This document shows positions 50,263 through 60,121 of a stretch of DNA of 64,000 bases, in pieces. The position numbers and the translations under genes are program-made. Numbering within the stretch: position 1 is the stretch's first letter; each line of letters starts with the position of its first letter. Under the pieces are notes generated by a model. That model saw only the letters and a program-made list of their open reading frames with translations. It ran no database searches and had not been told where the DNA came from. Where the stretch lies: positions 186,001 to 250,000 of the forward strand of contig CAXBNN010000003.1 of NCBI GenBank assembly GCA_963977135.1, read 5' to 3'. Origin of the DNA: UBA2040 sp963977135. GTDB taxonomy: Bacteria; Bacteroidota; Bacteroidia; Flavobacteriales_D; Crocinitomicaceae.

Positions 50263-51381
50263 TCAAGCAAAATGTATAAACCTCATCGCTCGAAAAGTTA
50301 GATGGGTAAACAATATTTTTGGGTTAGCGTTTCGCTCTATGTGGTAATGCGCATCGCTGAAGATTTTCATGAAATCTACAATGTTATTTCCCGTAATGAA
50401 CTTCGCGAAATTCTTTAAAAAAGCTGCTTCTTCATTGGAAACTCTTGTCAATTGATCGTCGGTGTAATTTTTTAATATGCTTTGGCGACACATGTGAATG
50501 GCGTATTCTAAGAATATTTTCTGTTGTTCGCGGCCTATTCCTGCAATTTTGTCGGCCCAATCCATCATTTCTACGACGTTCTTTTTAAAGGAACTACGCA
50601 TCATTTCTATGAACAATTCTCTATTTCCCGATTCTGAATCTACATGTGCTAAATGAGCTTGAATGTCACAAACATCACCCTCAGTTCTCGCCACCAAACT
50701 TTCTATTTCATGCAAGGGCAATGAGCTGTTTTTTTGAACAAACTCCACTACTTCAGGAAAAGAAAGCCTCGGTATTTTCCGGATTTGTGTTCTCGATAAA
50801 ATCGTTGGTAAAAGGTAATCTCCTTTTTCTGCAACGAGGATTAATAGAGTCTTTGCGCTCGGCTCCTCGAGTGTTTTCAAGATTTTATTAGAAAAAGCAG
50901 TGTTCATTTCTTCAGCCATCCAAATAACAACCACTTTGTACCCGCCTTCGTAGGACATCAAGGATAATTTGTGAAGCAATTCCTTGCTTTCTTCCGTTCC
51001 AATTATCGGTCTTCGCCCTTTATCATCTGTAAAATTTATCCAATCATTTAGATTAAAATAAGGCGATTTCCCAACCATCTCACGCCATTCTTTGAGCATT
51101 GGGTCCGACGTTTTGGAAATGCTTTGAACTGTTGGAAACACAAAATGAACATCAGGATGGGCCAAATGATTATTTTTCTGACAATTTGGACATACACCAC
51201 AGGCATCCGTTTTTGTTTTGTTTTCACAAAATAAATACTGAATATAAGCAAGGGCAAGGGCAAAACTTCCGTAACCCGTTTGACCTAAAAAAAGTTGGGC
51301 GTGACTGATTTTCTCCGAATTGATTTCGTGAATCATCCGGCTCTTCACTTCTTCTTGTCCAACTACATCTTTGAAAAGCAT
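50263..51381 (-). CDS. holB: DNA polymerase III delta-prime subunit
   Basis: 372 residues, clamp-loader AAA+ fold. MLFKDVVGQEEVKSRMIHE starts it. The four-cysteine zinc module CENKTKTDACGVCPNC is near residues 52-67. A VIWMAEEMNTAFSNKILKTLEEPS helix contains the SRC-region neighbourhood, with SRTQIRKIP near 205. The nucleotide loop reads GQTGYGSFALA, without the Lys of a Walker A motif, as expected for the non-ATP-binding delta-prime subunit. It is transcribed from a start that faces the plus-strand secreted-protein gene. Confidence 0.92.
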   Translation of the reverse strand: MLFKDVVGQEEVKSRMIHEINSEKISHAQLFLGQTGYGSFALALAYIQYLFCENKTKTDACGVCPNCQKNNHLAHPDVHFVFPTVQSISKTSDPMLKEWREMVGKSPYFNLNDWINFTDDKGRRPIIGTEESKELLHKLSLMSYEGGYKVVVIWMAEEMNTAFSNKILKTLEEPSAKTLLILVAEKGDYLLPTILSRTQIRKIPRLSFPEVVEFVQKNSSLPLHEIESLVARTEGDVCDIQAHLAHVDSESGNRELFIEMMRSSFKKNVVEMMDWADKIAGIGREQQKIFLEYAIHMCRQSILKNYTDDQLTRVSNEEAAFLKNFAKFITGNNIVDFMKIFSDAHYHIERNANPKILFTHLTFRAMRFIHFA

Positions 51382-51460
51382 GCCTAAAATTAACTATTTT
51401 CTTTTCCTTAGGCTTATCAGGGAATTCATTATTTTTACAGAAACATCAAATATCTCATAT

Positions 51461-52123
51461 ATGCGAACTTTATTTCTCACCCTAATTAGTTTATCTTCCT
51501 TTGCCGCATTTTCTCAAACCGTGAAAGCAGAAGAAAGTACAGTCTCTTTTAGAGATGGACGATTCAATGCTATTGTTGTTAATGTTCCCTTCGTGGACGA
51601 AAAAACCTTGGAAAAAGCGCTGAAAAGTGAGCTGAAAGATTGGAGCGGAAAATATGACTCTTCTAAAGGAGAAATGACTGTTGAACAAGGAACTATTAAT
51701 GCAATAGGAATTAAGCCTTTTGATGCAAAAGTGAAAGTGATTGACTCGAAAAAAGATGATCTTTCATTTGCAGTAGCGATTGATTTTGGTGGCGCTTATT
51801 TAAACCGTTCTGAACATAAAATGCAGTATGAAGCTTTGGCAGAAAAACTGCGCTTGTTGGCATTAAAAATTGCTAAAGAACAGATAGAGGAAGAAAGCAA
51901 AGAACAAGGAAAAGTGCTTTCTAGTTTGGAAAAAGATGAACGCAATTTAGTTAAAGACAAAGAGGATTACGAAAGCTCTATCAAGGATTACGAGAAAAAA
52001 ATCGAGGATGCGAAATCAAAAATCCAACAAAACATAAAAGATCAAAGCGACAAACGAGATGCAATTGCAAAGCAAAAATCCGTAGTTGAATCTGTTGAAA
52101 TGAAACTTAAATCTCTGAAATAA
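51461..52123 (+). CDS. secreted protein with coiled-coil C-terminus
   Basis: 220 residues from ATG 51461; an upstream in-frame start overlaps holB and is unlikely. Signal peptide MRTLFLTLISLSSFAAFSQ, then a beta-rich middle (VSFRDGRFNAIVVNVPF). A C-terminal region of about 75 residues forms a long charged coiled coil (from KLRLLALKIAKEQIEEE). No family is recognised. It may associate with the envelope. The EamA gene follows 9 bases later on the same strand. Confidence 0.8.
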   Translation: MRTLFLTLISLSSFAAFSQTVKAEESTVSFRDGRFNAIVVNVPFVDEKTLEKALKSELKDWSGKYDSSKGEMTVEQGTINAIGIKPFDAKVKVIDSKKDDLSFAVAIDFGGAYLNRSEHKMQYEALAEKLRLLALKIAKEQIEEESKEQGKVLSSLEKDERNLVKDKEDYESSIKDYEKKIEDAKSKIQQNIKDQSDKRDAIAKQKSVVESVEMKLKSLK

Positions 52124-52132
52124 TCGTTCTAT

Positions 52133-53041
52133 ATGTTCGAAAATTTTCGGTACCATCTTCTACTCCATATAATTATTTTTATCTGGGGATTCACGGGTAT
52201 TCTTGGTAAACTAATTCACTTAGAAAGTTTATCGATTGTATGGTGGAGAGTTGTCATAGCTTTCATTGCCTTAGGGATTTATCTCAAGTTCAAAAAGTGG
52301 AATTTTAAAGTCCATTCCAGAAAACAGCTTTACACAATTTTAGGTGTAGGCGTTTTAGTTTCCTTGCATTGGATTTTGTTTTATAAAAGCATACAGTTAT
52401 CAACTGCTTCTCTTGGAATTCTGTGTTTATCAACCACAACTTTACACGTTACGTGGCTCGAACCTTTGATTATGAAACGCCGGTTTCTTATCTCAGAATT
52501 CATATCCGGAATTTTAATTATTTGTGCGTTAATTTATGTTTCTGGTGATTTCAGTGCTACAGATTACACAGCGCTGTTTTTAGGATTGACCTCTGCGTTA
52601 ATGGCTGCTTTGTTTTCTGTTTTCAATGCAAAATTGGTACAAGAAACTTCATCTCAAACGATAAGTTTTTATGAGTTCGGAATAGCCGTTGTCTTCTTAA
52701 GTATCCTTTTAGGATTCGAAGGCCGGTTGAACGCTTCTCTCTTTGTTATGACTACTTCTGACTTCTTGTGGCTATTGTTCTTAGGTATTGTCTGTACTTC
52801 TTTTGCTTTTCTTGTGGTTGTGGATTTGGTAAAACGTTTGGGCGCGTTCACCGTTTCTTTGAGTATAAATATGGAACCTGTTTACACCATTTTTCTAGCC
52901 ATTGCCATCCTGAATGAAAATGCTCAACTTTCGAATAAGTTCTATATCGGTGCCGCTATTATCGTGGCAATAGTTGTGCTCAATGCAGTTATAAAATACC
53001 GTATGAAGATGAAAAACACCGCTGCTTTTGACGGAAATTAA
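52133..53041 (+). CDS. EamA/DMT family transporter (second)
   Basis: 302 residues, ten transmembrane segments in two EamA repeats; IIFIWGFTGILGKLIHLESLS is at the N-terminus and LSTTTLHVTWLEPLIMKRR in the first half. Substrate unknown. Its stop TAA shares bases with the stop of the convergent GH3 gene (TTAA at 53038-53041). Confidence 0.9.
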   Translation: MFENFRYHLLLHIIIFIWGFTGILGKLIHLESLSIVWWRVVIAFIALGIYLKFKKWNFKVHSRKQLYTILGVGVLVSLHWILFYKSIQLSTASLGILCLSTTTLHVTWLEPLIMKRRFLISEFISGILIICALIYVSGDFSATDYTALFLGLTSALMAALFSVFNAKLVQETSSQTISFYEFGIAVVFLSILLGFEGRLNASLFVMTTSDFLWLLFLGIVCTSFAFLVVVDLVKRLGAFTVSLSINMEPVYTIFLAIAILNENAQLSNKFYIGAAIIVAIVVLNAVIKYRMKMKNTAAFDGN

Positions 53042-54567
53042 ATGTATCCTTTGTCAGTCAAATAGTTCAACCATTTTTCTGCTTGAGTAGGAATCATCAC
53101 TCTTGGAAACTTATTCTGTGCCCCTAATTTTCCAATAGATTCCAAATAGCCGTAAAACGCTTTCGTTGGTATAATTTTCAAAACGGGATCTTTCAAATTG
53201 TACTTTCTGCTTGATGCATAATCGTCGTTTAACTCACAGATTTTTTTATCTAGTCGTGACATTACTTCTTTCGAATCTAAACCCACTTTATCAGCTCCAA
53301 TGAACCAATAGTGCCGCAATTCTGTTTCATGAGCAAATAAACAAAACTCGGTGAAATCGGTGTTGTAATCCTTACCCGTTTCATTTATAGCAGTATTGAT
53401 ATTGCCTAAAGACAAATGTTCGCCAACCAGACTAACAAATTGCTTTATTCGTCCTGTAATGATTATTTCAAAACGTTCTTTGTCGACAAACCTCACCAAG
53501 TCACCTATCATATATCTCCAAAGACCTGCGTTTGTGGAAATTACCAAAGCATAATCCACTCCTTCTTCAACCTCATTTAAGGCCATGGCTTGATGCTGAT
53601 TTTGAAGGGTTCCGTCTTCATTGAAGTAGTCTGAGTTAAATGGAACGAATTCGAAGAATATTCCATTATAAAGTAGCAACTCCATTCCTTTTCTATCTGG
53701 TGCGGCTTGATAAGCAAAGTATCCTTCACTCGATAAATAGGTGTCCAGACAGTGCACTTCTTGACCCAATACTTTTTTTAATCTAGAAACATATGGCGCC
53801 ATAAACACTCCGCCGTGCATATAAACATGGAAATTCGGCCAAATGTCATGTATCGTTTCAAGGTTGTAGCGCTCAATAATTTTTTCCATTAATAGAATAC
53901 ACCAACTTGGCACTCCTGCTAACGTTCCTATGTTCCACTCAGGAGCCTTTTCAACCATGAGCTCTAGTTTTTCATTCCAATCCTTTAGACGAGTGATTTT
54001 CTCTCCTGGTTTTGTAAAAGGGGTAACAACTGGTGAAGTATATTTTTTTAGTATTCCGCTCAAATCACCTTCAATATGAGTTTCCTTTTTTGTCAACTTC
54101 GTAGAGCCTCCGATAACCAAAATACTTGCTTCATAAAACGCTTCTGGCAAATCCAACTCATGCAGCGTAGACAATTGTTTCATTGAGGTTTTTTGAAAAG
54201 ATCGAATCGTCTGAATAGTAATAGGAACTCTTTTACTTGGCGAACCTGTCGTTCCTGAAGTTAACGCATAATGCCGTATTCTGCCTGGCCAAACTATGTC
54301 TCGTTTTCCTTCAATACAGTCTTTCAGCCAGTTTTCATAGAATTCATTGTATTCTGTTATCGGTACATTTGTTTGAAATGCATCTACGGCTTCATCTTCC
54401 GAAAGGATGTTTTTAAAGTTATATTCTTTACCAAACTTTGTGTTCCGAGCTTTTTCAAGCAACTTTACCAAGGTAATTACCTGATGGTAATATTGCTTCC
54501 CTTTATTCAAGGAACGCTTGTATGAAATTTCGTTTGTCTTTTTTATTAATTTACCTATAATTGGCAT
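53038..54567 (-). CDS. GH3-family acyl-adenylate ligase
   Basis: 509 residues from ATG 54567. A TTG at 54588 also opens the frame, but TAACTTTG at 54591-54598 places the transcript start downstream of it. ALTSGTTGSPSKRVPIT (about 100) is the ATP-binding loop, YLSSEGYFAYQ the A5-type motif, and YRYMIGDLVRF the next (about 355). GH3 enzymes join acids to amino acids or other amines in plants; bacterial members are uncharacterised and often linked to envelope or secondary metabolism. No partner is visible here. Confidence 0.92.
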   Translation of the reverse strand: MPIIGKLIKKTNEISYKRSLNKGKQYYHQVITLVKLLEKARNTKFGKEYNFKNILSEDEAVDAFQTNVPITEYNEFYENWLKDCIEGKRDIVWPGRIRHYALTSGTTGSPSKRVPITIQTIRSFQKTSMKQLSTLHELDLPEAFYEASILVIGGSTKLTKKETHIEGDLSGILKKYTSPVVTPFTKPGEKITRLKDWNEKLELMVEKAPEWNIGTLAGVPSWCILLMEKIIERYNLETIHDIWPNFHVYMHGGVFMAPYVSRLKKVLGQEVHCLDTYLSSEGYFAYQAAPDRKGMELLLYNGIFFEFVPFNSDYFNEDGTLQNQHQAMALNEVEEGVDYALVISTNAGLWRYMIGDLVRFVDKERFEIIITGRIKQFVSLVGEHLSLGNINTAINETGKDYNTDFTEFCLFAHETELRHYWFIGADKVGLDSKEVMSRLDKKICELNDDYASSRKYNLKDPVLKIIPTKAFYGYLESIGKLGAQNKFPRVMIPTQAEKWLNYLTDKGYI

Positions 54568-54590
54568 TAAAATGGGTTTTGAGCTCAATT

Positions 54591-54598
54591 CAAAGTTA
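54591..54598 (-). promoter_or_regulatory. -7 element TAACTTTG of the GH3 gene
   Basis: Exact TAnnTTTG match on the minus strand, 23 bases before ATG 54567. It lies within 3 bases of a TTG at 54588, so that TTG is unlikely to be the start. Confidence 0.55.
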
Positions 54599-54706
54599 AG
54601 ATTATTTTATTTACACTTCCTAGTTAAAGCATAATAAACACCTGTTTCTTCTTTGCTGTTTTATAAAGAAGATTTTCTTAAATTAGCGCAAAATCATTCT
54701 CCTAAT

Positions 54707-55519
54707 ATGAAAACATTTATCGTTCCTCACGATTTTTCTCCAGTTGCGGACTTTGCACTGCAACACGCTGTAACTACAGCTAAGTTTCTTAAAGCTCAAG
54801 TGTTTGTTTTGCACGTTGTTTCAAGACAAAAGGATATTTATGAGGCTGAGAAAAAGTTAATGAAACACATTGCTCCTTATGCTGGAGGTTTGACAATTGA
54901 ACCAAAAGTTCGTGTGGGAAACATTTTTGAAGATATTGGAGAGTTTGCCGCGGAAAACCATGCTGAATTAATCTTTATGGGAACGCATGGAACACATGGA
55001 TGGCAACACGTAACGGGCTCAAATGCGCTGAAGGTTGTTACAAACTCTACTGTTCCATTTATAATTGTTCAAACAGGTGAACTGAAAGAAAATGGCTATG
55101 ACAACATTGTAGTTCCTTTAGATTTAAATAAAGAAACGAAACAAAAGCTAGCTATCGTTGCTGATTTAGCAATGTATTTCAAATCCAAAGTTCATGTAAT
55201 AACTCCAGAGGAAACTGACGAATTTTTAAAACATCAAGCGCAAGCCAATGTTCAATTCGCTACTAAGTTCTTCTCAGAACGCAAGATAGAAATGACGCTT
55301 AAAACGGTAAGTCCTTCTGGTTTTGATAAATCCGTAGTTAAATATGCTGTTGAGACCAACTCAGATTTGATTGCTATTATGAACTTGAACAAGAACAACC
55401 TTTTTGGGACGCTTACTTCAAATCATGAACACTATATCATCAATAATGAATCTAAGATTCCTACGTTGATTGTAAACCCTATTGACTCGCCATACGGAAC
55501 AAGCGTTTTATTTACTTAA
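54707..55519 (+). CDS. universal stress protein, tandem UspA domains
   Basis: 270 residues from ATG 54707 (longer in-frame starts add an unlikely tail). Domain 1 (1-130) carries MGTHGTHGWQHVTGSNA, the ATP-binding G-x2-G-x9-G(S/T) motif. Domain 2 (from about 140) has DNIVVPLDL but a poorly conserved nucleotide loop (MNLNKNNLFGTLTSN), so only the first probably binds ATP. Its stop overlaps the stop of the long convergent sensor gene (TTAA at 55516-55519). Confidence 0.93.
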   Translation: MKTFIVPHDFSPVADFALQHAVTTAKFLKAQVFVLHVVSRQKDIYEAEKKLMKHIAPYAGGLTIEPKVRVGNIFEDIGEFAAENHAELIFMGTHGTHGWQHVTGSNALKVVTNSTVPFIIVQTGELKENGYDNIVVPLDLNKETKQKLAIVADLAMYFKSKVHVITPEETDEFLKHQAQANVQFATKFFSERKIEMTLKTVSPSGFDKSVVKYAVETNSDLIAIMNLNKNNLFGTLTSNHEHYIINNESKIPTLIVNPIDSPYGTSVLFT

Positions 55520-58500
55520 TCGCTGTATTGGTTTTTTTCTAGTCGGTCCTTAATCTCTTTTAGATTTTGCTTCTTTTTAGCGTTTCTCAAATTTTTTGAG
55601 GTCTCTGTAAAGTATTTGTGTAATTTGAAGAAACCAACTTGAACCTCGTCCCAGTGACGGTGATCTTTTATTTTACCTCTTTCCATTAACTCGCGACAAA
55701 GACGTTCTGAAATTTGATGGAAATCGTTTCTGCCGAGATAATCTAAATCTGCATCACACATAATTTTTTCCAAATGATTCTTTGGCTTATGCGGAATCCT
55801 CGTTACGAAAATTAACTCTTTTACAATAGCAACTTGCTCTGGAGTATATCCATATTCAGGTAAAATCTCTGCTGCCATTTCAGCGCCAATTACCTCGTTA
55901 TCGTCATAAACCTTTACAAAACCCGCATCGTGATAAGTCGCAGCTGATTTGAGTAAAAACAACGCTTCATCGGTAACGCCTTCTTGAATAGCAATTGACT
56001 CAGCAGCACGCACAACATCACTAGTGTGTTCTAAGCAGTGGTAATAAAGATTCAAGTCTAATTCCTCCTCAAGAATTTTCATGATTTTACGCTCTGCTTT
56101 GAAGTAGTTAATACTACTATATATATGAAGGTTTAATACCTTTTTAAAGTTTTCATTTGGCTCAATTCCTTTACCATCAATAGACAATTCTGGTTTTATT
56201 CGATCAACCGTATACATTTCAATCAACCCTCTACTTTTCGATTGAACTTTTCCTTTGAATGTTGTGTCGAAAAAAGCGCTAATAAAACGGTACGTATTCC
56301 CCGTAATTGTAACTTTACCAGGCTCACCAAGAATCTCCATTCGTTGGGCCTTATTTACAGATGCACCCCAAATATCATACGCGAATTTCTTTGTTCCAAT
56401 TACTCCTGCGGTAACTTCTCCTGTATTTATTCCCAACCGCAAATCCCAACTTTCCTCACCTTTTTCTGTCGATTCTTTTTTGTGCTGGGTGACGAAATCC
56501 TGAATTTGAAGTCCCGCCAAACAAGCCTCAATTGGATTTGAATTATTCCTAACAGGCACACCGCCAGCAGCCATATAGGCGTCACCAATGGTTTTAATTT
56601 TTTCCAAATTGTTCTTTTCAATTATCTCATCGAATTTGGTAAAGAAAAAGTCCAGCTTCTCTACCAATTCGGTTGGTTTCAGTGCGTCTGATATTTTTGT
56701 AAAACCGACAAAATCTGAAAAGATTACACTCACTTTTTTGTAAGCCCTCGCCTTCGCTTTTCCTTTGCGTTTTAGTTCCTCAAGTGTATCGCTAGGTATT
56801 ATATTTACAAGAAGCTTCTCGGATTTGTCTTTTTCAATTTGAAGCAAACGCTGTTTTTCAACAACTTTATTTCGTTCTTCCTCAATTTGAAGTTTCTGCT
56901 TCTCAATTTTCTTGCTTTGTTCACGAATTTCACTCGTTCGCTCATTAATTTTTATTTCCAAAAGCACTTGTTCTCTTCTCTCTGAGTTAAGTCGGAAACG
57001 GATATAAAAAGCAATAAGCAAAGCGAAAATCACACCACAGACAACAAAAAACCACCAACTCAACCAAAATGGAGGTCTTAATTCCAAGTTCAAAATAGCA
57101 GGTTCTTTTGACCAATCACCTATCCCTTTTTTCGCATAAACTTTTAAAACATAACTGCCATATGCCAAGGCATTAAAGTGGATTTCATTATCTGTTCCCA
57201 AGAAAATTTCTTGCTCGTCACTGCCCTCTAATATATACTTGAAGTTTATTAATTCAGGATTAGAAACATCAGAAGCTTGAAAACGAATGGTGAAACTTCT
57301 TTGGTCGTGACCCAACTTCAATTCTTTCATCAAAGACATCGACTTAGATAAAATTGCATTATCAGCAACCGGATGCAACCAATCTCCGTCCAATTTTATC
57401 TTTGAAAATGTAACATTAATGTTTTGATTATTGTGTGTCAAGTTGACCGGGTCGAAATAATTAAAACCATAAATTCCCCCGAAATATAAATTTTCAGATA
57501 TCGAATTCATGAACGCTCCAAGGTTCATTTCGTTCGACATTAACCCATCAACCTCCGTATAGTTTTGTGTCTTTTTTGTTGTTGGATCTAGGCAACATAA
57601 ACCTCGGTTTGTACTCATCCACATTCTTCCATTTCTGTCTGAAAGTATTCCGTAAATCAAATTATTTGGTAAGCCTTTGCTTTTATCAAACACTTCAGTT
57701 TTCCGTGTTCGCATGTTGTGAAGAATCACTCCAGAACCAACTGTCCCTATCCAATACTCATCAGATGAAGTGTGCAAAATACTTGTAAAATAGTCCTTAC
57801 TATAACGAGCCAAAATATCGTTCCTTTCATAAGGAACAATTGCTAAGCCTTCTGATGTTTCTCGCAGATAATTTAGGCCTCCACCACTTGTGGTAAACCA
57901 CATTTTTCCGTTTATGTCTTTATAAACAAACCTGCAAACGCCTGCTATTATAGTATTTGATCTGTTTTTAGAATCGCTTAGAAAGAGCTGACTGCCTTTT
58001 GTCTTCATGTCATAAAGAACAACGCCTCCCTTGGTTCCTAAAAACAATTTGTCGTCTCGCCAATAAACCAAAGAGTATATATAGGACAAATTGGATGGAT
58101 TATTCGCGCTAGTAAAAAGAGGAATATATTGGTAGTTCGTTGCTGACTTAATTCTCAATTCGAACAAACCATCTGGACAACCAACCAAAACTCGATTTTG
58201 GTCAATGACATACATCGAATATATTGTCGATTCAACTTTTTCTCCCTTTTTCCCTTCGGATTGATTTCTGTAAAAATGGCTGTATACTCCTGATCTTCTA
58301 TCGTAACGAGATAAAGCATTGTCCGTACCGATAAACAAAAATTCTCCTGTTGGATCTTCTCCAAAACACCAAACGCTTGCGCTGGGCAACCCCTGCTTTA
58401 AATTTGCAACCGGTCCAACGCTATAAAAGCCCTGATTACTCGCGTCAAAATTGCTTAAACCCCTTTCGGTTCCGACCCAAAAAGTTCCCGATTGGTCCCT

Positions 58501-59418
58501 GAAGATTGTATTGATTTCATTAAATAAAAGAGCGTGTTTTTGGTAAATATCTTGTGAACTATTAAAAACACTTCCATCATTTCTTATGGTGAAGAGCCCT
58601 GCGTTTCCCGAAGTAAAATACCAGGTTCCTTTTTCTGTGTACAAATCTGTAACATCAACTTCACCGAAAGTGCTTTTCAATTCTGGAAAGCTTTCTCGCA
58701 AAATTTCCATCCTCGCATCATACTGAAAAATGCCTTGATTTGTCGCTAGAAAAATTCTGTTTTTTCCCATGTCGATTATCCTATTTACTTGCGGATAATC
58801 AGTTCCTTCCGGGAAAGCGATTGACTTTAATTTGTTGGTATAAGGATTCCACAATTGAACCCCATAATCTGCTGTGTTTACCAATACTTTGTATTGATTT
58901 AACACCAAAATGTGCTGCACATTTTGTAACTCATTTCTGCGCTTAAATCCTTCAAATTTTCGCGTTTCGGAATTGAACAATTGTATGCCGTGTGAAGAGG
59001 TTGCAAGCCATAACTTCTCATCTTCATCGATGGAAATCGCTTCTATTTGCATGGGTAAATTTGCTCCTAAACCGTATGTTTTAAAAGATTCAGTATATGG
59101 ATTGTAAACGGTTAATCCGTTGTTCGTACCAAACCACAGTTTACCATCTTTGGTTTTGGCTGAGCATTTAATAAACTCATTTTCTAATCCTTCGGTATCA
59201 TCGGAGTTAAAAACCTCGAATTCGTATCCATCAAATTTGTTTAACCCGTCTTGAGTGCCTATCCAAAGTGCATTGGTGAAGTCTTGTTGAATAGTGGTAA
59301 CAGAACTTTGAGAAAGTCCGTTGGTGATGGTAAAATTCCGAAATCGATAACCTGTCTGTGCCGAACCTATAGCACAGAAAAAAAGTAAGAAAACAACAAA
59401 AAGTCTACTTCGCATCAT
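55516..59418 (-). CDS. beta-propeller sensor fused to adenylate cyclase and HD domain
   Basis: 1300 residues. A signal peptide (1-20) leads into a periplasmic two-component-type beta propeller of many Reg_prop blades (about 25-690; for example LWIGTQDGLNKFDG), then a Y_Y_Y-type domain, one transmembrane helix (about 785-805) and a coiled coil (about 810-870). A class III cyclase (about 890-1060) has both metal Asps (FSDFVGF near 899, GDAYMA near 944), a Lys and an Asp for adenine (EKIKTI, YDIWG) and VNKAQR. A C-terminal HD domain has HCLEH (about 1126), YHDAGF (about 1159) and CDADLD (about 1220). It probably makes cAMP in response to an outside ligand; the HD part may hydrolyse a nucleotide. 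TTACTTTG precedes it at 59437-59444. Confidence 0.92.
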   Translation of the reverse strand: MMRSRLFVVFLLFFCAIGSAQTGYRFRNFTITNGLSQSSVTTIQQDFTNALWIGTQDGLNKFDGYEFEVFNSDDTEGLENEFIKCSAKTKDGKLWFGTNNGLTVYNPYTESFKTYGLGANLPMQIEAISIDEDEKLWLATSSHGIQLFNSETRKFEGFKRRNELQNVQHILVLNQYKVLVNTADYGVQLWNPYTNKLKSIAFPEGTDYPQVNRIIDMGKNRIFLATNQGIFQYDARMEILRESFPELKSTFGEVDVTDLYTEKGTWYFTSGNAGLFTIRNDGSVFNSSQDIYQKHALLFNEINTIFRDQSGTFWVGTERGLSNFDASNQGFYSVGPVANLKQGLPSASVWCFGEDPTGEFLFIGTDNALSRYDRRSGVYSHFYRNQSEGKKGEKVESTIYSMYVIDQNRVLVGCPDGLFELRIKSATNYQYIPLFTSANNPSNLSYIYSLVYWRDDKLFLGTKGGVVLYDMKTKGSQLFLSDSKNRSNTIIAGVCRFVYKDINGKMWFTTSGGGLNYLRETSEGLAIVPYERNDILARYSKDYFTSILHTSSDEYWIGTVGSGVILHNMRTRKTEVFDKSKGLPNNLIYGILSDRNGRMWMSTNRGLCCLDPTTKKTQNYTEVDGLMSNEMNLGAFMNSISENLYFGGIYGFNYFDPVNLTHNNQNINVTFSKIKLDGDWLHPVADNAILSKSMSLMKELKLGHDQRSFTIRFQASDVSNPELINFKYILEGSDEQEIFLGTDNEIHFNALAYGSYVLKVYAKKGIGDWSKEPAILNLELRPPFWLSWWFFVVCGVIFALLIAFYIRFRLNSERREQVLLEIKINERTSEIREQSKKIEKQKLQIEEERNKVVEKQRLLQIEKDKSEKLLVNIIPSDTLEELKRKGKAKARAYKKVSVIFSDFVGFTKISDALKPTELVEKLDFFFTKFDEIIEKNNLEKIKTIGDAYMAAGGVPVRNNSNPIEACLAGLQIQDFVTQHKKESTEKGEESWDLRLGINTGEVTAGVIGTKKFAYDIWGASVNKAQRMEILGEPGKVTITGNTYRFISAFFDTTFKGKVQSKSRGLIEMYTVDRIKPELSIDGKGIEPNENFKKVLNLHIYSSINYFKAERKIMKILEEELDLNLYYHCLEHTSDVVRAAESIAIQEGVTDEALFLLKSAATYHDAGFVKVYDDNEVIGAEMAAEILPEYGYTPEQVAIVKELIFVTRIPHKPKNHLEKIMCDADLDYLGRNDFHQISERLCRELMERGKIKDHRHWDEVQVGFFKLHKYFTETSKNLRNAKKKQNLKEIKDRLEKNQYSD

Positions 59419-59474
59419 CCGTGAAGGGATTTTTTACAAAGTAACACATTTTTATGAATTACAAAGATTGTATA

Positions 59475-59996
59475 TTAATTGGCTGGAGTTGTATTTGACG
59501 GAACACCTTTAATTGCAGAGTTTTCCAAATCTCTATCGAACATATACATGCCGCCTTTATCTCCACCTATCAAGCGTAGCTTATCTAGTACTGTTCGCGC
59601 CAAAGCTTCCTCTTCCAATTGTTCAGCAACATACCACTGCATGAAATTGTGTGTAGAATAATCCTTCTCTTGAAGACAAATATCAACAACTTCATTGATG
59701 CTATTGGTTACCATGATTTCGTGTTCCAATAACAATTCAAAAACGTTTTCAAGATTTTTAAATTCAACTGGTGGTTGCTCAATTGCTGGTACAATTGCTT
59801 TTCCTCCTCTTTCGTTTATGAACTTGATCAATTTCAACATGTGAAAACGCTCCTCGTCAGAATGCTGATACATGAACTGGGCGGTTCCGTTCAATCCATT
59901 GTTTTCAGACCACGAAGCCATGGCTAAATAAAATTGGGATGAAGAACTCTCTTTTATAATTTGTTCATTAATTGCTTTTTCTACTCGTGCGTTCAT
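59475..59996 (-). CDS. ftnA: ferritin (FtnA type)
   Basis: 173 residues from ATG 59996. The open frame reaches 60029, but the promoter match TAACTTTG at 60018-60025 lies inside that extension. It forms the four-helix ferritin fold: EQIIKESSSSQFYLAMASW on helix A, HSDEERFHMLKLIKFINERGG on helix B, and VAEQLEEEALARTVLDKL on helix D. Glu/His ligands of the ferroxidase centre are in place. Stores iron as ferric mineral. The C-terminal tail after helix E is rich in Gly, Asn and Pro. Confidence 0.94.
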   Translation of the reverse strand: MNARVEKAINEQIIKESSSSQFYLAMASWSENNGLNGTAQFMYQHSDEERFHMLKLIKFINERGGKAIVPAIEQPPVEFKNLENVFELLLEHEIMVTNSINEVVDICLQEKDYSTHNFMQWYVAEQLEEEALARTVLDKLRLIGGDKGGMYMFDRDLENSAIKGVPSNTTPAN

Positions 59997-60017
59997 GTTG
60001 TATTTTTTGTATTTTAA

Positions 60018-60025
60018 CAAAGTTA
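60018..60025 (-). promoter_or_regulatory. -7 element TAACTTTG of the ferritin gene
   Basis: Exact TAnnTTTG match on the minus strand, 21 bases before the ferritin ATG at 59996. It decides the start codon choice. Confidence 0.6.
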
Positions 60026-60088
60026 ACAAAGACGTAATGAATAACTAGAGCTTAGCCTATTAATAAATCTTAATTTAGCCGAATCTTC

Positions 60089-60108
60089 AAGAAAAGAACA
60101 CTTTTCTT
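60089..60108 (+). promoter_or_regulatory. small hairpin in the rnr leader
   Basis: AAGAAAAG-AACA-CTTTTCTT, a perfect 8-base stem with a 4-base loop, ends 13 bases before the rnr ATG. It is AT-rich and may be a weak structure; a role in translation control is possible. Confidence 0.35.
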
Positions 60109-60121
60109 ACAAAAATAAAAC

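Noticed and set aside
50263..51381. Missing Walker A lysine in the delta-prime subunit as a sign of a broken gene
   Set aside because: This is normal for delta-prime subunits, which do not bind ATP.
59997..60029. Longer ferritin N-terminus
   Set aside because: The -7 promoter element TAACTTTG lies inside it, so the transcript would begin after that start.
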